In this document: positions 37,701-51,959 of the stretch, piece by piece
Layout of the letters: the number at the start of each line of letters is the position of its first letter
How positions within the stretch are numbered: position 1 is the first letter of the stretch
DNA from: Auanema rhodensis
Taxonomy: Eukaryota; Nematoda; Chromadorea; Rhabditida; Rhabditidae
DNA length: 64,000 nt
Direction of reading: 5' to 3'
NCBI GenBank assembly: GCA_964057225.1
Contig: OZ059895.1
Span: 23,074,688 to 23,138,687, forward strand
Made by a program: the position numbers and the translations under genes
The notes under the pieces: generated by a model
Database searches by the model: none
Seen by the model: only the letters and a program-made list of their open reading frames with translations
What the model was told of the DNA's origin: nothing

Positions 37701-40700
37701 TATCAACTGATATATGTTCACACTTATATCCTCGATTTTCACCCTGAAGAATTAATTTTTTCGTTGAATAACAATGTCCATCGTCTTTGCCTTGAAAAAA
37801 GGAATCTAAAAACATCTACTTTTTGCTAAATTATTTCAAAATTTTTCGAAAAAATTTTTGTCAAAATGTTTTTGGAAGCAATGTTGAGTGTACATGGAAA
37901 CTCAACATACACTAATGCATCATTTTTCAAACGATCATAACTAATTTTTGTATTAAGCGTTTCTCAATGTAGTATGGTGCATTCGATGCGGATTTTTAAG
38001 CTGCGTCGATCTGTGTTATCAGATTTGCGCTAGCTTAAAAATGCACCGAGATATCAACTGATATAAGTTCACACTTATATCCTCGATTTTCACCCTGAAG
38101 AATTAATTTTTTCGTTGAATAACAATGTCTATCGTCTTTGCCTTGAAAAAAGGAATCTAAAAGCATCTACTTTTTGCTAAATTATTTTGAAATTTTTCGA
38201 AAAAATTTTTGTCAAAATGTTTTTGGAAGCAATGTTGAGTGTACATGGAAACTCAACATACACTAATGCATCATTTTTCAAACGATCATAACTAATTTTT
38301 GTATTAAGCGTTTCTCAATGTAGTATAGTGCATTCGATGCGGATTTTTAAGCTGCGTCGATCTGTGTTATCAGATTTGCGCTAGCTTAAAAATGCACCGA
38401 GATATCAACTGATATATGTTCACACTTATATCCTCGATTTTCACCCTGAAGAATTAATTTTTTCGTTGAATAACATCGTCCATCGTCTTTGCCTTGAAAA
38501 AAGGAATCTAAAAACATCTACTTTTTGCTAAATTATTCCGAAATTTTTCGAAAAAATTTTTGTCAAAATGTTTTTGGAAGCAATGTTGAGTGTACATGGA
38601 AACTCAACATACACTAATGCATCATTTTTCAAACGATCATAACTAATTTTTGTATTAAGCGTTTCTCAATGTAGTATAGTGCATTCGATGCGGAGTTTTA
38701 AGCTGCGTCGATCTGTGTTATCAGATTTGCGCTAGCTTAAAAATGCACCGAGATATCAACTGATATATGTTCACACTTATATCCTCGATTTTCACCCTGA
38801 AGAATTAATTTTTTCGTTGAATAACAATGTCCATCGTCTTTGCCTTGAAAAAAGGAATCTAAAAACATCTACTTTTTGCTAAATTATTTCAAAATTTTTC
38901 GAAAAAATTTTTGTCAAAATGTTTTTGGAAGCAATGTTGAGTGTACATGGAAACTCAACATACACTAATGCATCATTTTTCAAACGATCATAACTAATTT
39001 TTGTATTAAGCGTTTCTCAATGTAGTATGGTGCATTCGATGCGGATTTTTAAGCTGCGTCGATCTGTGTTATCAGATTTGCGCTAGCTTAAAAATGCACC
39101 GAGATATCAACTGATATAAGTTCACACTTATATCCTCGATTTTCACCCTGAAGAATTAATTTTTTCGTTGAATAACAATGTCTATCGTCTTTGCCTTGAA
39201 AAAAGGAATCTAAAAGCATCTACTTTTTGCTAAATTATTTTGAAATTTTTCGAAAAAATTTTTGTCAAAATGTTTTTGGAAGCAATGTTGAGTGTACATG
39301 GAAACTCAACATACACTAATGCATCATTTTTCAAACGATCATAACTAATTTTTGTATTGAGCGTTTCTCAATGTAGTATAGTGCATTCGATGCGGATTTT
39401 TAAGCTGCGTCGATCTGTGTTATCAGATTTGCGCTAGCTTAAAAATGCACCGAGATATCAACTGATATATGTTCACACTTATATCCTCGATTTTCACCCT
39501 GAAGAATTAATTTTTTCGTTGAATAACATCGTCCATCGTCTTTGCCTTGAAAAAAGGAATCTAAAAACATCTACTTTTTGCTAAATTATTCCGAAATTTT
39601 TCGAAAAAATTTTTGTCAAAATGTTTTTGGAAGCAATGTTGAGTGTACATGGAAACTCAACATACACTAATGCATCATTTTTCAAACGATCATAACTAAT
39701 TTTTGTATTAAGCGTTTCTCAATGTAGTATAGTGCATTCGATGCGGATTTTTAAGCTGCGTCGATCTGTGTTATCAGATTTGCGCTAGCTTAAAAATGCA
39801 CCGAGATATCAACTGATATATGTTCACACTTATATCCTCGATTTTCACCCTGAAGAATTAATTTTTTCGTTGAATAACAATGTCCATCGTCTTTGCCTTG
39901 AAAAAAGGAATCTAAAAACATCTACTTTTTGCTAAATTATTTCGAAATTTTTCGAAAAAATTTTTGTCAAAATGTTTTTGGAAGCAATGTTGAGTGTACA
40001 TGGAAACTCAACATACACTAATGCATCATTTTTCAAACGATCATAACTAATTTTTGTATTGAGCGTTTCTCAATGTAGTATAGTGGATTCGATGCAGATT
40101 TTTAAGCTGCGTCGATCTGTGTTATCAGATTTGCGCTAGCTTAAAAATGCACCGAGATATCAACTGATATATGTTCACACTTATATCCTCGATTTTCACC
40201 CTGAAGAATTAATTTTTTCGTTGAATAACAATGTCCATCGTCTTTGCCTTGAAAAAAGAAATCTAAAAACATCTACTTTTTGCTAAATTATTTTGAAATT
40301 TTTCGAAAAAATTTTTGTCAAAATGTTTTTGGAAGCAATGTTGAGTGTACATGGAAACTCAACATACACTAATGCATCATTTTTCAAACGATCATAACTT
40401 ATTTTGTGTATTAAGCGTTTCTCAATGTAGTATAGTGCATTCGATGCGGATTTTTAAGCTGCGTCGATCTGTGTTATCAGATTTGCGCTAGCTTAAAAAT
40501 GCACCGAGATATCAACTGATATATGTTCACACTTATATCCTCGATTTTCACCCTGAAGAATTAATTTTTTCGTTGAATAACAATGTCCATCGTCTTTGCC
40601 TTGAAAAAAGGAATCTAAAAACATCTACTTTTTGCTAAATTATTTCAAAATTTTTCGAAAAAATTTTTGTCAAAATGTTTTTGGAAGCAATGTTGAGTGT

Positions 40701-40720
40701 ACATGGAAACTCAACATACA

Positions 40721-41422
40721 CTAATGCATCATTTTTCAAACGATCATAACTAATTTTTGTATCAAGCGTTTCTCAATGTAGTATAGTGCATTCGATGCGG
40801 ATTTTTAAGCTGCATCGATCTGTGTTATCAGATTTGCGCTAGCTTAAAAATGCACCGAGATATCAACTGATATAAGTTCACACTTATATCCTCGATTTTC
40901 ACCCTGAAGAATTAATTTTTTCGTTGAATAACAATGTCCATCGTCTTTGCCTTGAAAAAAGAAATCTAAAAACATCTACTTTTTGCTAAATTATTTTGAA
41001 TTTTTTCGAAAAAATTTTTGTCAAAATGTTTTTGGAAGCAATGTTGAGTGTACATGGAAACTCAACATACACTAATGCATCATTTTTCAAACGATCATAA
41101 CTAATTTTTGTATTAAGCGTTTCTCAATGTAGTATAGTGCATTCGATGCAGATTTTTAAGCTGCGTCGATCTGTGTTATCAGATTTGCGCTAGCTTAAAA
41201 ATGCACCGAGATATCAACTGATATATGTTCACACTTATATCCTCGATTTTCACCCTGAAGAATTAATTTTTTCGTTGAATAACAATGTCCATCGTCTTTG
41301 CCTTGAAAAAAGAAATCTAAAAACATCTACTTTTTGCTAAATTATTTTGAACTTTTTCGAAAAAATTTTTGTCAAAATGTTTTTGGAAGCAATGTTGAGT
41401 GTACATGGAAACTCAACATACA
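40721..41422 (+). repeat. a-b pair embedded in block III (M117-M118)
   Basis: M117 shares the rare GAATTTTTT with M98, 19 monomers upstream, and is again followed by a type b copy. It also has a private ATCAAGCG near p42. Both flanks are type A copies. The pair is best read as a copy of the M98-M99 pair moved by unequal exchange. Confidence 0.75.
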
Positions 41423-43178
41423 CTAATGCATCATTTTTCAAACGATCATAACTTATTTTGTGTATTAAGCGTTTCTCAATGTAGTATAGTGCATTCGATG
41501 CGGATTTTTAAGCTGCGTCGATCTGTGTTATCAGATTTGCGCTAGCTTAAAAATGCACCGAGATATCAACTGATATATGTTCACACTTATATCCTCGATT
41601 TTCACCCTGAAGAATTAATTTTTTCGTTGAATAACAATGTCCATCGTCTTTGCCTTGAAAAAAGGAATCTAAAAACATCTACTTTTTGCTAAATTATTTC
41701 AAAATTTTTCGAAAAAATTTTTGTCAAAATGTTTTTGGAAGCAATGTTGAGTGTACATGGAAACTCAACATACACTAATGCATCATTTTTCAAACGATCA
41801 TAACTAATTTTTGTATTAAGCGTTTCTCAATGTAGTATAGTGCATTCGATGCGGATTTTTAAGCTGCGTCGATCTGTGTTATCAGATTTGCGCTAGCTTA
41901 AAAATGCACCGAGATATCAACTGATATAAGTTCACACTTATATCCTCGATTTTCACCCTGAAGAATTAATTTTTTCGTTGAATAACAATGTCTATCGTCT
42001 TTGCCTTGAAAAAAGGAATCTAAAAGCATCTACTTTTTGCTAAATTATTTTGAAATTTTTCGAAAAAATTTTTGTCAAAATGTTTTTGGAAGCAATGTTG
42101 AGTGTACATGGAAACTCAACATACACTAATGCATCATTTTTCAAACGATCATAACTAATTTTTGTATTAAGCGTTTCTTAATGTAGTATAGTGCATTCGA
42201 TGCGGATTTTTAAGCTGCGTCGATCTGTGTTATCAGATTTGCGCTAGCTTAAAAATGCACCGAGATATCAACTGATATATGTTCACACTTATATCCTCGA
42301 TTTTCACCCTGAAGAATTAATTTTTTCGTTGAATAACATCGTCCATCGTCTTTGCCTTGAAAAAAGGAATCTAAAAACATCTACTTTTTGCTAAATTATT
42401 CCGAAATTTTTCGAAAAAATTTTTGTCAAAATGTTTTTGGAAGCAATGTTGAGTGTACATGGAAACTCAACATACACTAATGCATCATTTTTCAAACGAT
42501 CATAACTAATTTTTGTATTAAGCGTTTCTCAATGTAGTATAGTGCATTCGATGCGGATTTTTAAGCTGCGTCGATCTGTGTTATCAGATTTGCGCTAGCT
42601 TAAAAATGCACCGAGATATCAACTGATATATGTTCACACTTATATCCTCGATTTTCACCCTGAAGAATTAATTTTTTCGTTGAATAACAATGTCCATCGT
42701 CTTTGCCTTGAAAAAAGGAATCTAAAAACATCTACTTTTTGCTAAATTATTTCGAAATTTTTCGAAAAAATTTTTGTCAAAATGTTTTTGGAAGCAATGT
42801 TGAGTGTACATGGAAACTCAACATACACTAATGCATCATTTTTCAAACGATCATAACTAATTTTTGTATTAAGCGTTTCTCAATGTAGTATAGTGCATTC
42901 GATGCGGATTTTTAAGCTGCATCGATCTGTGTTATCAGATTTGCGCTAGCTTAAAAATGCACCGAGATATCAACTGATATAAGTTCACACTTATATCCTC
43001 GATTTTCACCCTGAAGAATTAATTTTTTCGTTGAATAACAATGTTCATCGTCTTTGCCTTGAAAAAAGGAATCTAAAAACATCTACTTTTTGCTAAATTA
43101 TTTTGAAATTTTTCGAAAAAATTTTTGTCAAAATGTTTTTGGAAGCAATGTTGAGTGTACATGGAAACTCAACATACA

Positions 43179-44934
43179 CTAATGCATCATTTTTCAAACG
43201 ATCATAACTTATTTTGTGTATTAAGCGTTTCTCAATGTAGTATAGTGCATTCGATGCGGATTTTTAAGCTGCGTCGATCTGTGTTATCAGATTTGCGCTA
43301 GCTTAAAAATGCACCGAGATATCAACTGATATATGTTCACACTTATATCCTCGATTTTCACCCTGAAGAATTAATTTTTTCGTTGAATAACAATGTCCAT
43401 CGTCTTTGCCTTGAAAAAAGGAATCTAAAAACATCTACTTTTTGCTAAATTATTTCAAAATTTTTCGAAAAAATTTTTGTCAAAATGTTTTTGGAAGCAA
43501 TGTTGAGTGTACATGGAAACTCAACATACACTAATGCATCATTTTTCAAACGATCATAACTAATTTTTGTATTAAGCGTTTCTCAATGTAGTATAGTGCA
43601 TTCGATGCGGATTTTTAAGCTGCGTCGATCTGTGTTATCAGATTTGCGCTAGCTTAAAAATGCACCGAGATATCAACTGATATAAGTTCACACTTATATC
43701 CTCGATTTTCACCCTGAAGAATTAATTTTTTCGTTGAATAACAATGTCTATCGTCTTTGCCTTGAAAAAAGGAATCTAAAAGCATCTACTTTTTGCTAAA
43801 TTATTTTGAAATTTTTCGAAAAAATTTTTGTCAAAATGTTTTTGGAAGCAATGTTGAGTGTACATGGAAACTCAACATACACTAATGCATCATTTTTCAA
43901 ACGATCATAACTAATTTTTGTATTAAGCGTTTCTCAATGTAGTATAGTGCATTCGATGCGGATTTTTAAGCTGCGTCGATCTGTGTTATCAGATTTGCGC
44001 TAGCTTAAAAATGCACCGAGATATCAACTGATATATGTTCACACTTATATCCTCGATTTTCACCCTGAAGAATTAATTTTTTCGTTGAATAACATCGTCC
44101 ATCGTCTTTGCCTTGAAAAAAGGAATCTAAAAACATCTACTTTTTGCTAAATTATTCCGAAATTTTTCGAAAAAATTTTTGTCAAAATGTTTTTGGAAGC
44201 AATGTTGAGTGTACATGGAAACTCAACATACACTAATGCATCATTTTTCAAACGATCATAACTAATTTTTGTATTAAGCGTTTCTCAATGTAGTATAGTG
44301 CATTCGATGCGGATTTTTAAGCTGCGTCGATCTGTGTTATCAGATTTGCGCTAGCTTAAAAATGCACCGAGATATCAACTGATATATGTTCACACTTATA
44401 TCCTCGATTTTCACCCTGAAGAATTAATTTTTTCGTTGAATAACAATGTCCATCGTCTTTGCCTTGAAAAAAGGAATCTAAAAACATCTACTTTTTGCTA
44501 AATTATTTCGAAATTTTTCGAAAAAATTTTTGTCAAAATGTTTTTGGAAGCAATGTTGAGTGTACATGGAAACTCAACATACACTAATGCATCATTTTTC
44601 AAACGATCATAACTAATTTTTGTATTGAGCGTTTCTCAATGTAGTATAGTGGATTCGATGCAGATTTTTAAGCTGCGTCGATCTGTGTTATCAGATTTGC
44701 GCTAGCTTAAAAATGCACCGAGATATCAACTGATATATGTTCACACTTATATCCTCGATTTTCACCCTGAAGAATTAATTTTTTCGTTGAATAACAATGT
44801 CCATCGTCTTTGCCTTGAAAAAAGAAATCTAAAAACATCTACTTTTTGCTAAATTATTTTGAAATTTTTCGAAAAAATTTTTGTCAAAATGTTTTTGGAA
44901 GCAATGTTGAGTGTACATGGAAACTCAACATACA
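43179..44934 (+). repeat. Complete A-B-C-D-E HOR unit, copy 1 (1756 bp)
   Basis: M124-M128 give the canonical order with all diagnostic variants: the 1-bp insertion in A, GTCTATCG/AAGCATC in B, ACATCGTCC/TTCCG in C, TTTCG in D and TTGAGCG/GTGGATTC in E. The next unit follows at once. Confidence 0.92.
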
Positions 44935-46690
44935 CTAATGCATCATTTTTCAAACGATCATAACTTATTTTGTGTATTAAGCGTTTCTCAATGTAGTATA
45001 GTGCATTCGATGCGGATTTTTAAGCTGCGTCGATCTGTGTTATCAGATTTGCGCTAGCTTAAAAATGCACCGAGATATCAACTGATATATGTTCACACTT
45101 ATATCCTCGATTTTCACCCTGAAGAATTAATTTTTTCGTTGAATAACAATGTCCATCGTCTTTGCCTTGAAAAAAGGAATCTAAAAACATCTACTTTTTG
45201 CTAAATTATTTCAAAATTTTTCGAAAAAATTTTTGTCAAAATGTTTTTGGAAGCAATGTTGAGTGTACATGGAAACTCAACATACACTAATGCATCATTT
45301 TTCAAACGATCATAACTAATTTTTGTATTAAGCGTTTCTCAATGTAGTATAGTGCATTCGATGCGGATTTTTAAGCTGCGTCGATCTGTGTTATCAGATT
45401 TGCGCTAGCTTAAAAATGCACCGAGATATCAACTGATATAAGTTCACACTTATATCCTCGATTTTCACCCTGAAGAATTAATTTTTTCGTTGAATAACAA
45501 TGTCTATCGTCTTTGCCTTGAAAAAAGGAATCTAAAAGCATCTACTTTTTGCTAAATTATTTTGAAATTTTTCGAAAAAATTTTTGTCAAAATGTTTTTG
45601 GAAGCAATGTTGAGTGTACATGGAAACTCAACATACACTAATGCATCATTTTTCAAACGATCATAACTAATTTTTGTATTAAGCGTTTCTCAATGTAGTA
45701 TAGTGCATTCGATGCGGATTTTTAAGCTGCGTCGATCTGTGTTATCAGATTTGCGCTAGCTTAAAAATGCACCGAGATATCAACTGATATATGTTCACAC
45801 TTATATCCTCGATTTTCACCCTGAAGAATTAATTTTTTCGTTGAATAACATCGTCCATCGTCTTTGCCTTGAAAAAAGGAATCTAAAAACATCTACTTTT
45901 TGCTAAATTATTCCGAAATTTTTCGAAAAAATTTTTGTCAAAATGTTTTTGGAAGCAATGTTGAGTGTACATGGAAACTCAACATACACTAATGCATCAT
46001 TTTTCAAACGATCATAACTAATTTTTGTATTAAGCGTTTCTCAATGTAGTATAGTGCATTCGATGCGGATTTTTAAGCTGCGTCGATCTGTGTTATCAGA
46101 TTTGCGCTAGCTTAAAAATGCACCGAGATATCAACTGATATATGTTCACACTTATATCCTCGATTTTCACCCTGAAGAATTAATTTTTTCGTTGAATAAC
46201 AATGTCCATCGTCTTTGCCTTGAAAAAAGGAATCTAAAAACATCTACTTTTTGCTAAATTATTTCGAAATTTTTCGAAAAAATTTTTGTCAAAATGTTTT
46301 TGGAAGCAATGTTGAGTGTACATGGAAACTCAACATACACTAATGCATCATTTTTCAAACGATCATAACTAATTTTTGTATTGAGCGTTTCTCAATGTAG
46401 TATAGTGGATTCGATGCAGATTTTTAAGCTGCGTCGATCTGTGTTATCAGATTTGCGCTAGCTTAAAAATGCACCGAGATATCAACTGATATATGTTCAC
46501 ACTTATATCCTCGATTTTCACCCTGAAGAATTAATTTTTTCGTTGAATAACAATGTCCATCGTCTTTGCCTTGAAAAAAGAAATCTAAAAACATCTACTT
46601 TTTGCTAAATTATTTTGAAATTTTTCGAAAAAATTTTTGTCAAAATGTTTTTGGAAGCAATGTTGAGTGTACATGGAAACTCAACATACA
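44935..46690 (+). repeat. Complete A-B-C-D-E HOR unit, copy 2 (1756 bp)
   Basis: M129-M133 repeat M124-M128. I found no difference at the diagnostic positions. A third, incomplete round follows (A B C then F, M134-M137, 46691-48095). Confidence 0.92.
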
Positions 46691-48095
46691 CTAATGCATC
46701 ATTTTTCAAACGATCATAACTTATTTTGTGTATTAAGCGTTTCTCAATGTAGTATAGTGCATTCGATGCGGATTTTTAAGCTGCGTCGATCTGTGTTATC
46801 AGATTTGCGCTAGCTTAAAAATGCACCGAGATATCAACTGATATATGTTCACACTTATATCCTCGATTTTCACCCTGAAGAATTAATTTTTTCGTTGAAT
46901 AACAATGTCCATCGTCTTTGCCTTGAAAAAAGGAATCTAAAAACATCTACTTTTTGCTAAATTATTTCAAAATTTTTCGAAAAAATTTTTGTCAAAATGT
47001 TTTTGGAAGCAATGTTGAGTGTACATGGAAACTCAACATACACTAATGCATCATTTTTCAAACGATCATAACTAATTTTTGTATTAAGCGTTTCTCAATG
47101 TAGTATAGTGCATTCGATGCGGATTTTTAAGCTGCGTCGATCTGTGTTATCAGATTTGCGCTAGCTTAAAAATGCACCGAGATATCAACTGATATAAGTT
47201 CACACTTATATCCTCGATTTTCACCCTGAAGAATTAATTTTTTCGTTGAATAACAATGTCTATCGTCTTTGCCTTGAAAAAAGGAATCTAAAAGCATCTA
47301 CTTTTTGCTAAATTATTTTGAAATTTTTCGAAAAAATTTTTGTCAAAATGTTTTTGGAAGCAATGTTGAGTGTACATGGAAACTCAACATACACTAATGC
47401 ATCATTTTTCAAACGATCATAACTAATTTTTGTATTAAGCGTTTCTCAATGTAGTATAGTGCATTCGATGCGGATTTTTAAGCTGCGTCGATCTGTGTTA
47501 TCAGATTTGCGCTAGCTTAAAAATGCACCGAGATATCAACTGATATATGTTCACACTTATATCCTCGATTTTCACCCTGAAGAATTAATTTTTTCGTTGA
47601 ATAACATCGTCCATCGTCTTTGCCTTGAAAAAAGGAATCTAAAAACATCTACTTTTTGCTAAATTATTCCGAAATTTTTCGAAAAAATTTTTGTCAAAAT
47701 GTTTTTGGAAGCAATGTTGAGTGTACATGGAAACTCAACATACACTAATGCATCATTTTTCAAACGATCATAACTAATTTTTGTATTAAGCGTTTCTCAA
47801 TGTAGTATAGTGCATTCGATGCGGATTTTTAAGCTGCATCGATCTGTGTTATCAGATTTGCGCTAGCTTAAAAATGCACCGAGATATCAACTGATATAAG
47901 TTCACACTTATATCCTCGATTTTCACCCTGAAGAATTAATTTTTTCGTTGAATAACAATGTTCATCGTCTTTGCCTTGAAAAAAGGAATCTAAAAACATC
48001 TACTTTTTGCTAAATTATTTTGAAATTTTTCGAAAAAATTTTTGTCAAAATGTTTTTGGAAGCAATGTTGAGTGTACATGGAAACTCAACATACA

Positions 48096-49851
48096 CTAAT
48101 GCATCATTTTTCAAACGATCATAACTTATTTTGTGTATTAAGCGTTTCTCAATGTAGTATAGTGCATTCGATGCGGATTTTTAAGCTGCGTCGATCTGTG
48201 TTATCAGATTTGCGCTAGCTTAAAAATGCACCGAGATATCAACTGATATATGTTCACACTTATATCCTCGATTTTCACCCTGAAGAATTAATTTTTTCGT
48301 TGAATAACAATGTCCATCGTCTTTGCCTTGAAAAAAGGAATCTAAAAACATCTACTTTTTGCTAAATTATTTCAAAATTTTTCGAAAAAATTTTTGTCAA
48401 AATGTTTTTGGAAGCAATGTTGAGTGTACATGGAAACTCAACATACACTAATGCATCATTTTTCAAACGATCATAACTAATTTTTGTATTAAGCGTTTCT
48501 CAATGTAGTATAGTGCATTCGATGCGGATTTTTAAGCTGCGTCGATCTGTGTTATCAGATTTGCGCTAGCTTAAAAATGCACCGAGATATCAACTGATAT
48601 AAGTTCACACTTATATCCTCGATTTTCACCCTGAAGAATTAATTTTTTTGTTGAATAACAATGTCTATCGTCTTTGCCTTGAAAAAAGGAATCTAAAAGC
48701 ATCTACTTTTTGCTAAATTATTTTGAAATTTTTCGAAAAAATTTTTGTCAAAATGTTTTTGGAAGCAATGTTGAGTGTACATGGAAACTCAACATACACT
48801 AATGCATCATTTTTCAAACGATCATAACTAATTTTTGTATTAAGCGTTTCTCAATGTAGTATAGTGCATTCGATGCGGATTTTTAAGCTGCGTCGATCTG
48901 TGTTATCAGATTTGCGCTAGCTTAAAAATGCACCGAGATATCAACTGATATATGTTCACACTTATATCCTCGATTTTCACCCTGAAGAATTAATTTTTTC
49001 GTTGAATAACATCGTCCATCGTCTTTGCCTTGAAAAAAGGAATCTAAAAACATCTACTTTTTGCTAAATTATTCCGAAATTTTTCGAAAAAATTTTTGTC
49101 AAAATGTTTTTGGAAGCAATGTTGAGTGTACATGGAAACTCAACATACACTAATGCATCATTTTTCAAACGATCATAACTAATTTTTGTATTAAGCGTTT
49201 CTCAATGTAGTATAGTGCATTCGATGCGGATTTTTAAGCTGCGTCGATCTGTGTTATCAGATTTGCGCTAGCTTAAAAATGCACCGAGATATCAACTGAT
49301 ATATGTTCACACTTATATCCTCGATTTTCACCCTGAAGAATTAATTTTTTCGTTGAATAACAATGTCCATCGTCTTTGCCTTGAAAAAAGGAATCTAAAA
49401 ACATCTACTTTTTGCTAAATTATTTCGAAATTTTTCGAAAAAATTTTTGTCAAAATGTTTTTGGAAGCAATGTTGAGTGTACATGGAAACTCAACATACA
49501 CTAATGCATCATTTTTCAAACGATCATAACTAATTTTTGTATTGAGCGTTTCTCAATGTAGTATAGTGGATTCGATGCAGATTTTTAAGCTGCGTCGATC
49601 TGTGTTATCAGATTTGCGCTAGCTTAAAAATGCACCGAGATATCAACTGATATATGTTCACACTTATATCCTCGATTTTCACCCTGAAGAATTAATTTTT
49701 TCGTTGAATAACAATGTCCATCGTCTTTGCCTTGAAAAAAGAAATCTAAAAACATCTACTTTTTGCTAAATTATTTTGAAATTTTTCGAAAAAATTTTTG
49801 TCAAAATGTTTTTGGAAGCAATGTTGAGTGTACATGGAAACTCAACATACA
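48096..49851 (+). repeat. Complete A-B-C-D-E HOR unit, copy 3 (1756 bp)
   Basis: M138-M142. The B member (M139) carries a C to T at 48649, giving TTTTTTTGTTG at p196-206. The only other copy I saw with this change is M153 (53566), 14 monomers on, which dates this unit and the one at 53013 to a common duplication. Confidence 0.9.
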
Positions 49852-50203
49852 CTAATGCATCATTTTTCAAACGATCATAACTTATTTTGTGTATTAAGCG
49901 TTTCTCAATGTAGTATAGTGCATTCGATGCGGATTTTTAAGCTGCGTCGATCTGTGTTATCAGATTTGCGCTAGCTTAAAAATGCACCGAGATATCAACT
50001 GATATAAGTTCACACTTATATCCTCGATTTTCACCCTGAAGAATTAATTTTTTCGTTGAATAACAATGTCTATCGTCTTTGCCTTGAAAAAAGGAATCTA
50101 AAAGCATCTACTTTTTGCTAAATTATTTTGAAATTTTTCGAAAAAATTTTTGTCAAAATGTTTTTGGAAGCAATGTTGAGTGTACATGGAAACTCAACAT
50201 ACA
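49852..50203 (+). repeat. Chimeric monomer M143 (5' A, 3' B)
   Basis: It begins with the type A insertion (base 49881 onward) but has ATAAG at p155, GTCTATCG and AAGCATC of type B. The crossover lies between about p40 and p155. It deletes one monomer's worth of the unit, so the local order is A/B-D-E. Confidence 0.85.
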
Positions 50204-51959
50204 CTAATGCATCATTTTTCAAACGATCATAACTAATTTTTGTATTAAGCGTTTCTCAATGTAGTATAGTGCATTCGATGCGGATTTTTAAGCTGCGTCG
50301 ATCTGTGTTATCAGATTTGCGCTAGCTTAAAAATGCACCGAGATATCAACTGATATATGTTCACACTTATATCCTCGATTTTCACCCTGAAGAATTAATT
50401 TTTTCGTTGAATAACAATGTCCATCGTCTTTGCCTTGAAAAAAGGAATCTAAAAACATCTACTTTTTGCTAAATTATTTCGAAATTTTTCGAAAAAATTT
50501 TTGTCAAAATGTTTTTGGAAGCAATGTTGAGTGTACATGGAAACTCAACATACACTAATGCATCATTTTTCAAACGATCATAACTAATTTTTGTATTGAG
50601 CGTTTCTCAATGTAGTATAGTGGATTCGATGCAGATTTTTAAGCTGCGTCGATCTGTGTTATCAGATTTGCGCTAGCTTAAAAATGCACCGAGATATCAA
50701 CTGATATATGTTCACACTTATATCCTCGATTTTCACCCTGAAGAATTAATTTTTTCGTTGAATAACAATGTCCATCGTCTTTGCCTTGAAAAAAGAAATC
50801 TAAAAACATCTACTTTTTGCTAAATTATTTTGAAATTTTTCGAAAAAATTTTTGTCAAAATGTTTTTGGAAGCAATGTTGAGTGTACATGGAAACTCAAC
50901 ATACACTAATGCATCATTTTTCAAACGATCATAACTTATTTTGTGTATTAAGCGTTTCTCAATGTAGTATAGTGCATTCGATGCGGATTTTTAAGCTGCG
51001 TCGATCTGTGTTATCAGATTTGCGCTAGCTTAAAAATGCACCGAGATATCAACTGATATATGTTCACACTTATATCCTCGATTTTCACCCTGAAGAATTA
51101 ATTTTTTCGTTGAATAACAATGTCCATCGTCTTTGCCTTGAAAAAAGGAATCTAAAAACATCTACTTTTTGCTAAATTATTTCAAAATTTTTCGAAAAAA
51201 TTTTTGTCAAAATGTTTTTGGAAGCAATGTTGAGTGTACATGGAAACTCAACATACACTAATGCATCATTTTTCAAACGATCATAACTAATTTTTGTATT
51301 AAGCGTTTCTCAATGTAGTATAGTGCATTCGATGCGGATTTTTAAGCTGCGTCGATCTGTGTTATCAGATTTGCGCTAGCTTAAAAATGCACCGAGATAT
51401 CAACTGATATAAGTTCACACTTATATCCTCGATTTTCACCCTGAAGAATTAATTTTTTCGTTGAATAACAATGTCTATCGTCTTTGCCTTGAAAAAAGGA
51501 ATCTAAAAGCATCTACTTTTTGCTAAATTATTTTGAAATTTTTCGAAAAAATTTTTGTCAAAATGTTTTTGGAAGCAATGTTGAGTGTACATGGAAACTC
51601 AACATACACTAATGCATCATTTTTCAAACGATCATAACTAATTTTTGTATTAAGCGTTTCTCAATGTAGTATAGTGCATTCGATGCGGATTTTTAAGCTG
51701 CGTCGATCTGTGTTATCAGATTTGCGCTAGCTTAAAAATGCACCGAGATATCAACTGATATATGTTCACACTTATATCCTCGATTTTCACCCTGAAGAAT
51801 TAATTTTTTCGTTGAATAACAATGTCCATCGTCTTTGCCTTGAAAAAAGGAATCTAAAAACATCTACTTTTTGCTAAATTATTTTGAAATTTTTCGAAAA
51901 AATTTTTGTCAAAATGTTTTTGGAAGCAATGTTGAGTGTACATGGAAACTCAACATACA

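Larger units (their letters stand above)
47043..51608 (+). repeat. Large duplicated segment, copy 1 (M135-M147)
   Basis: The thirteen-monomer order is B C F A B* C D E A/B D E A B, where B* is the 48649 variant and A/B the chimera. The same ordered series occurs in 51960-56876 with one extra monomer. The two segments are separated only by M148. Confidence 0.82.
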
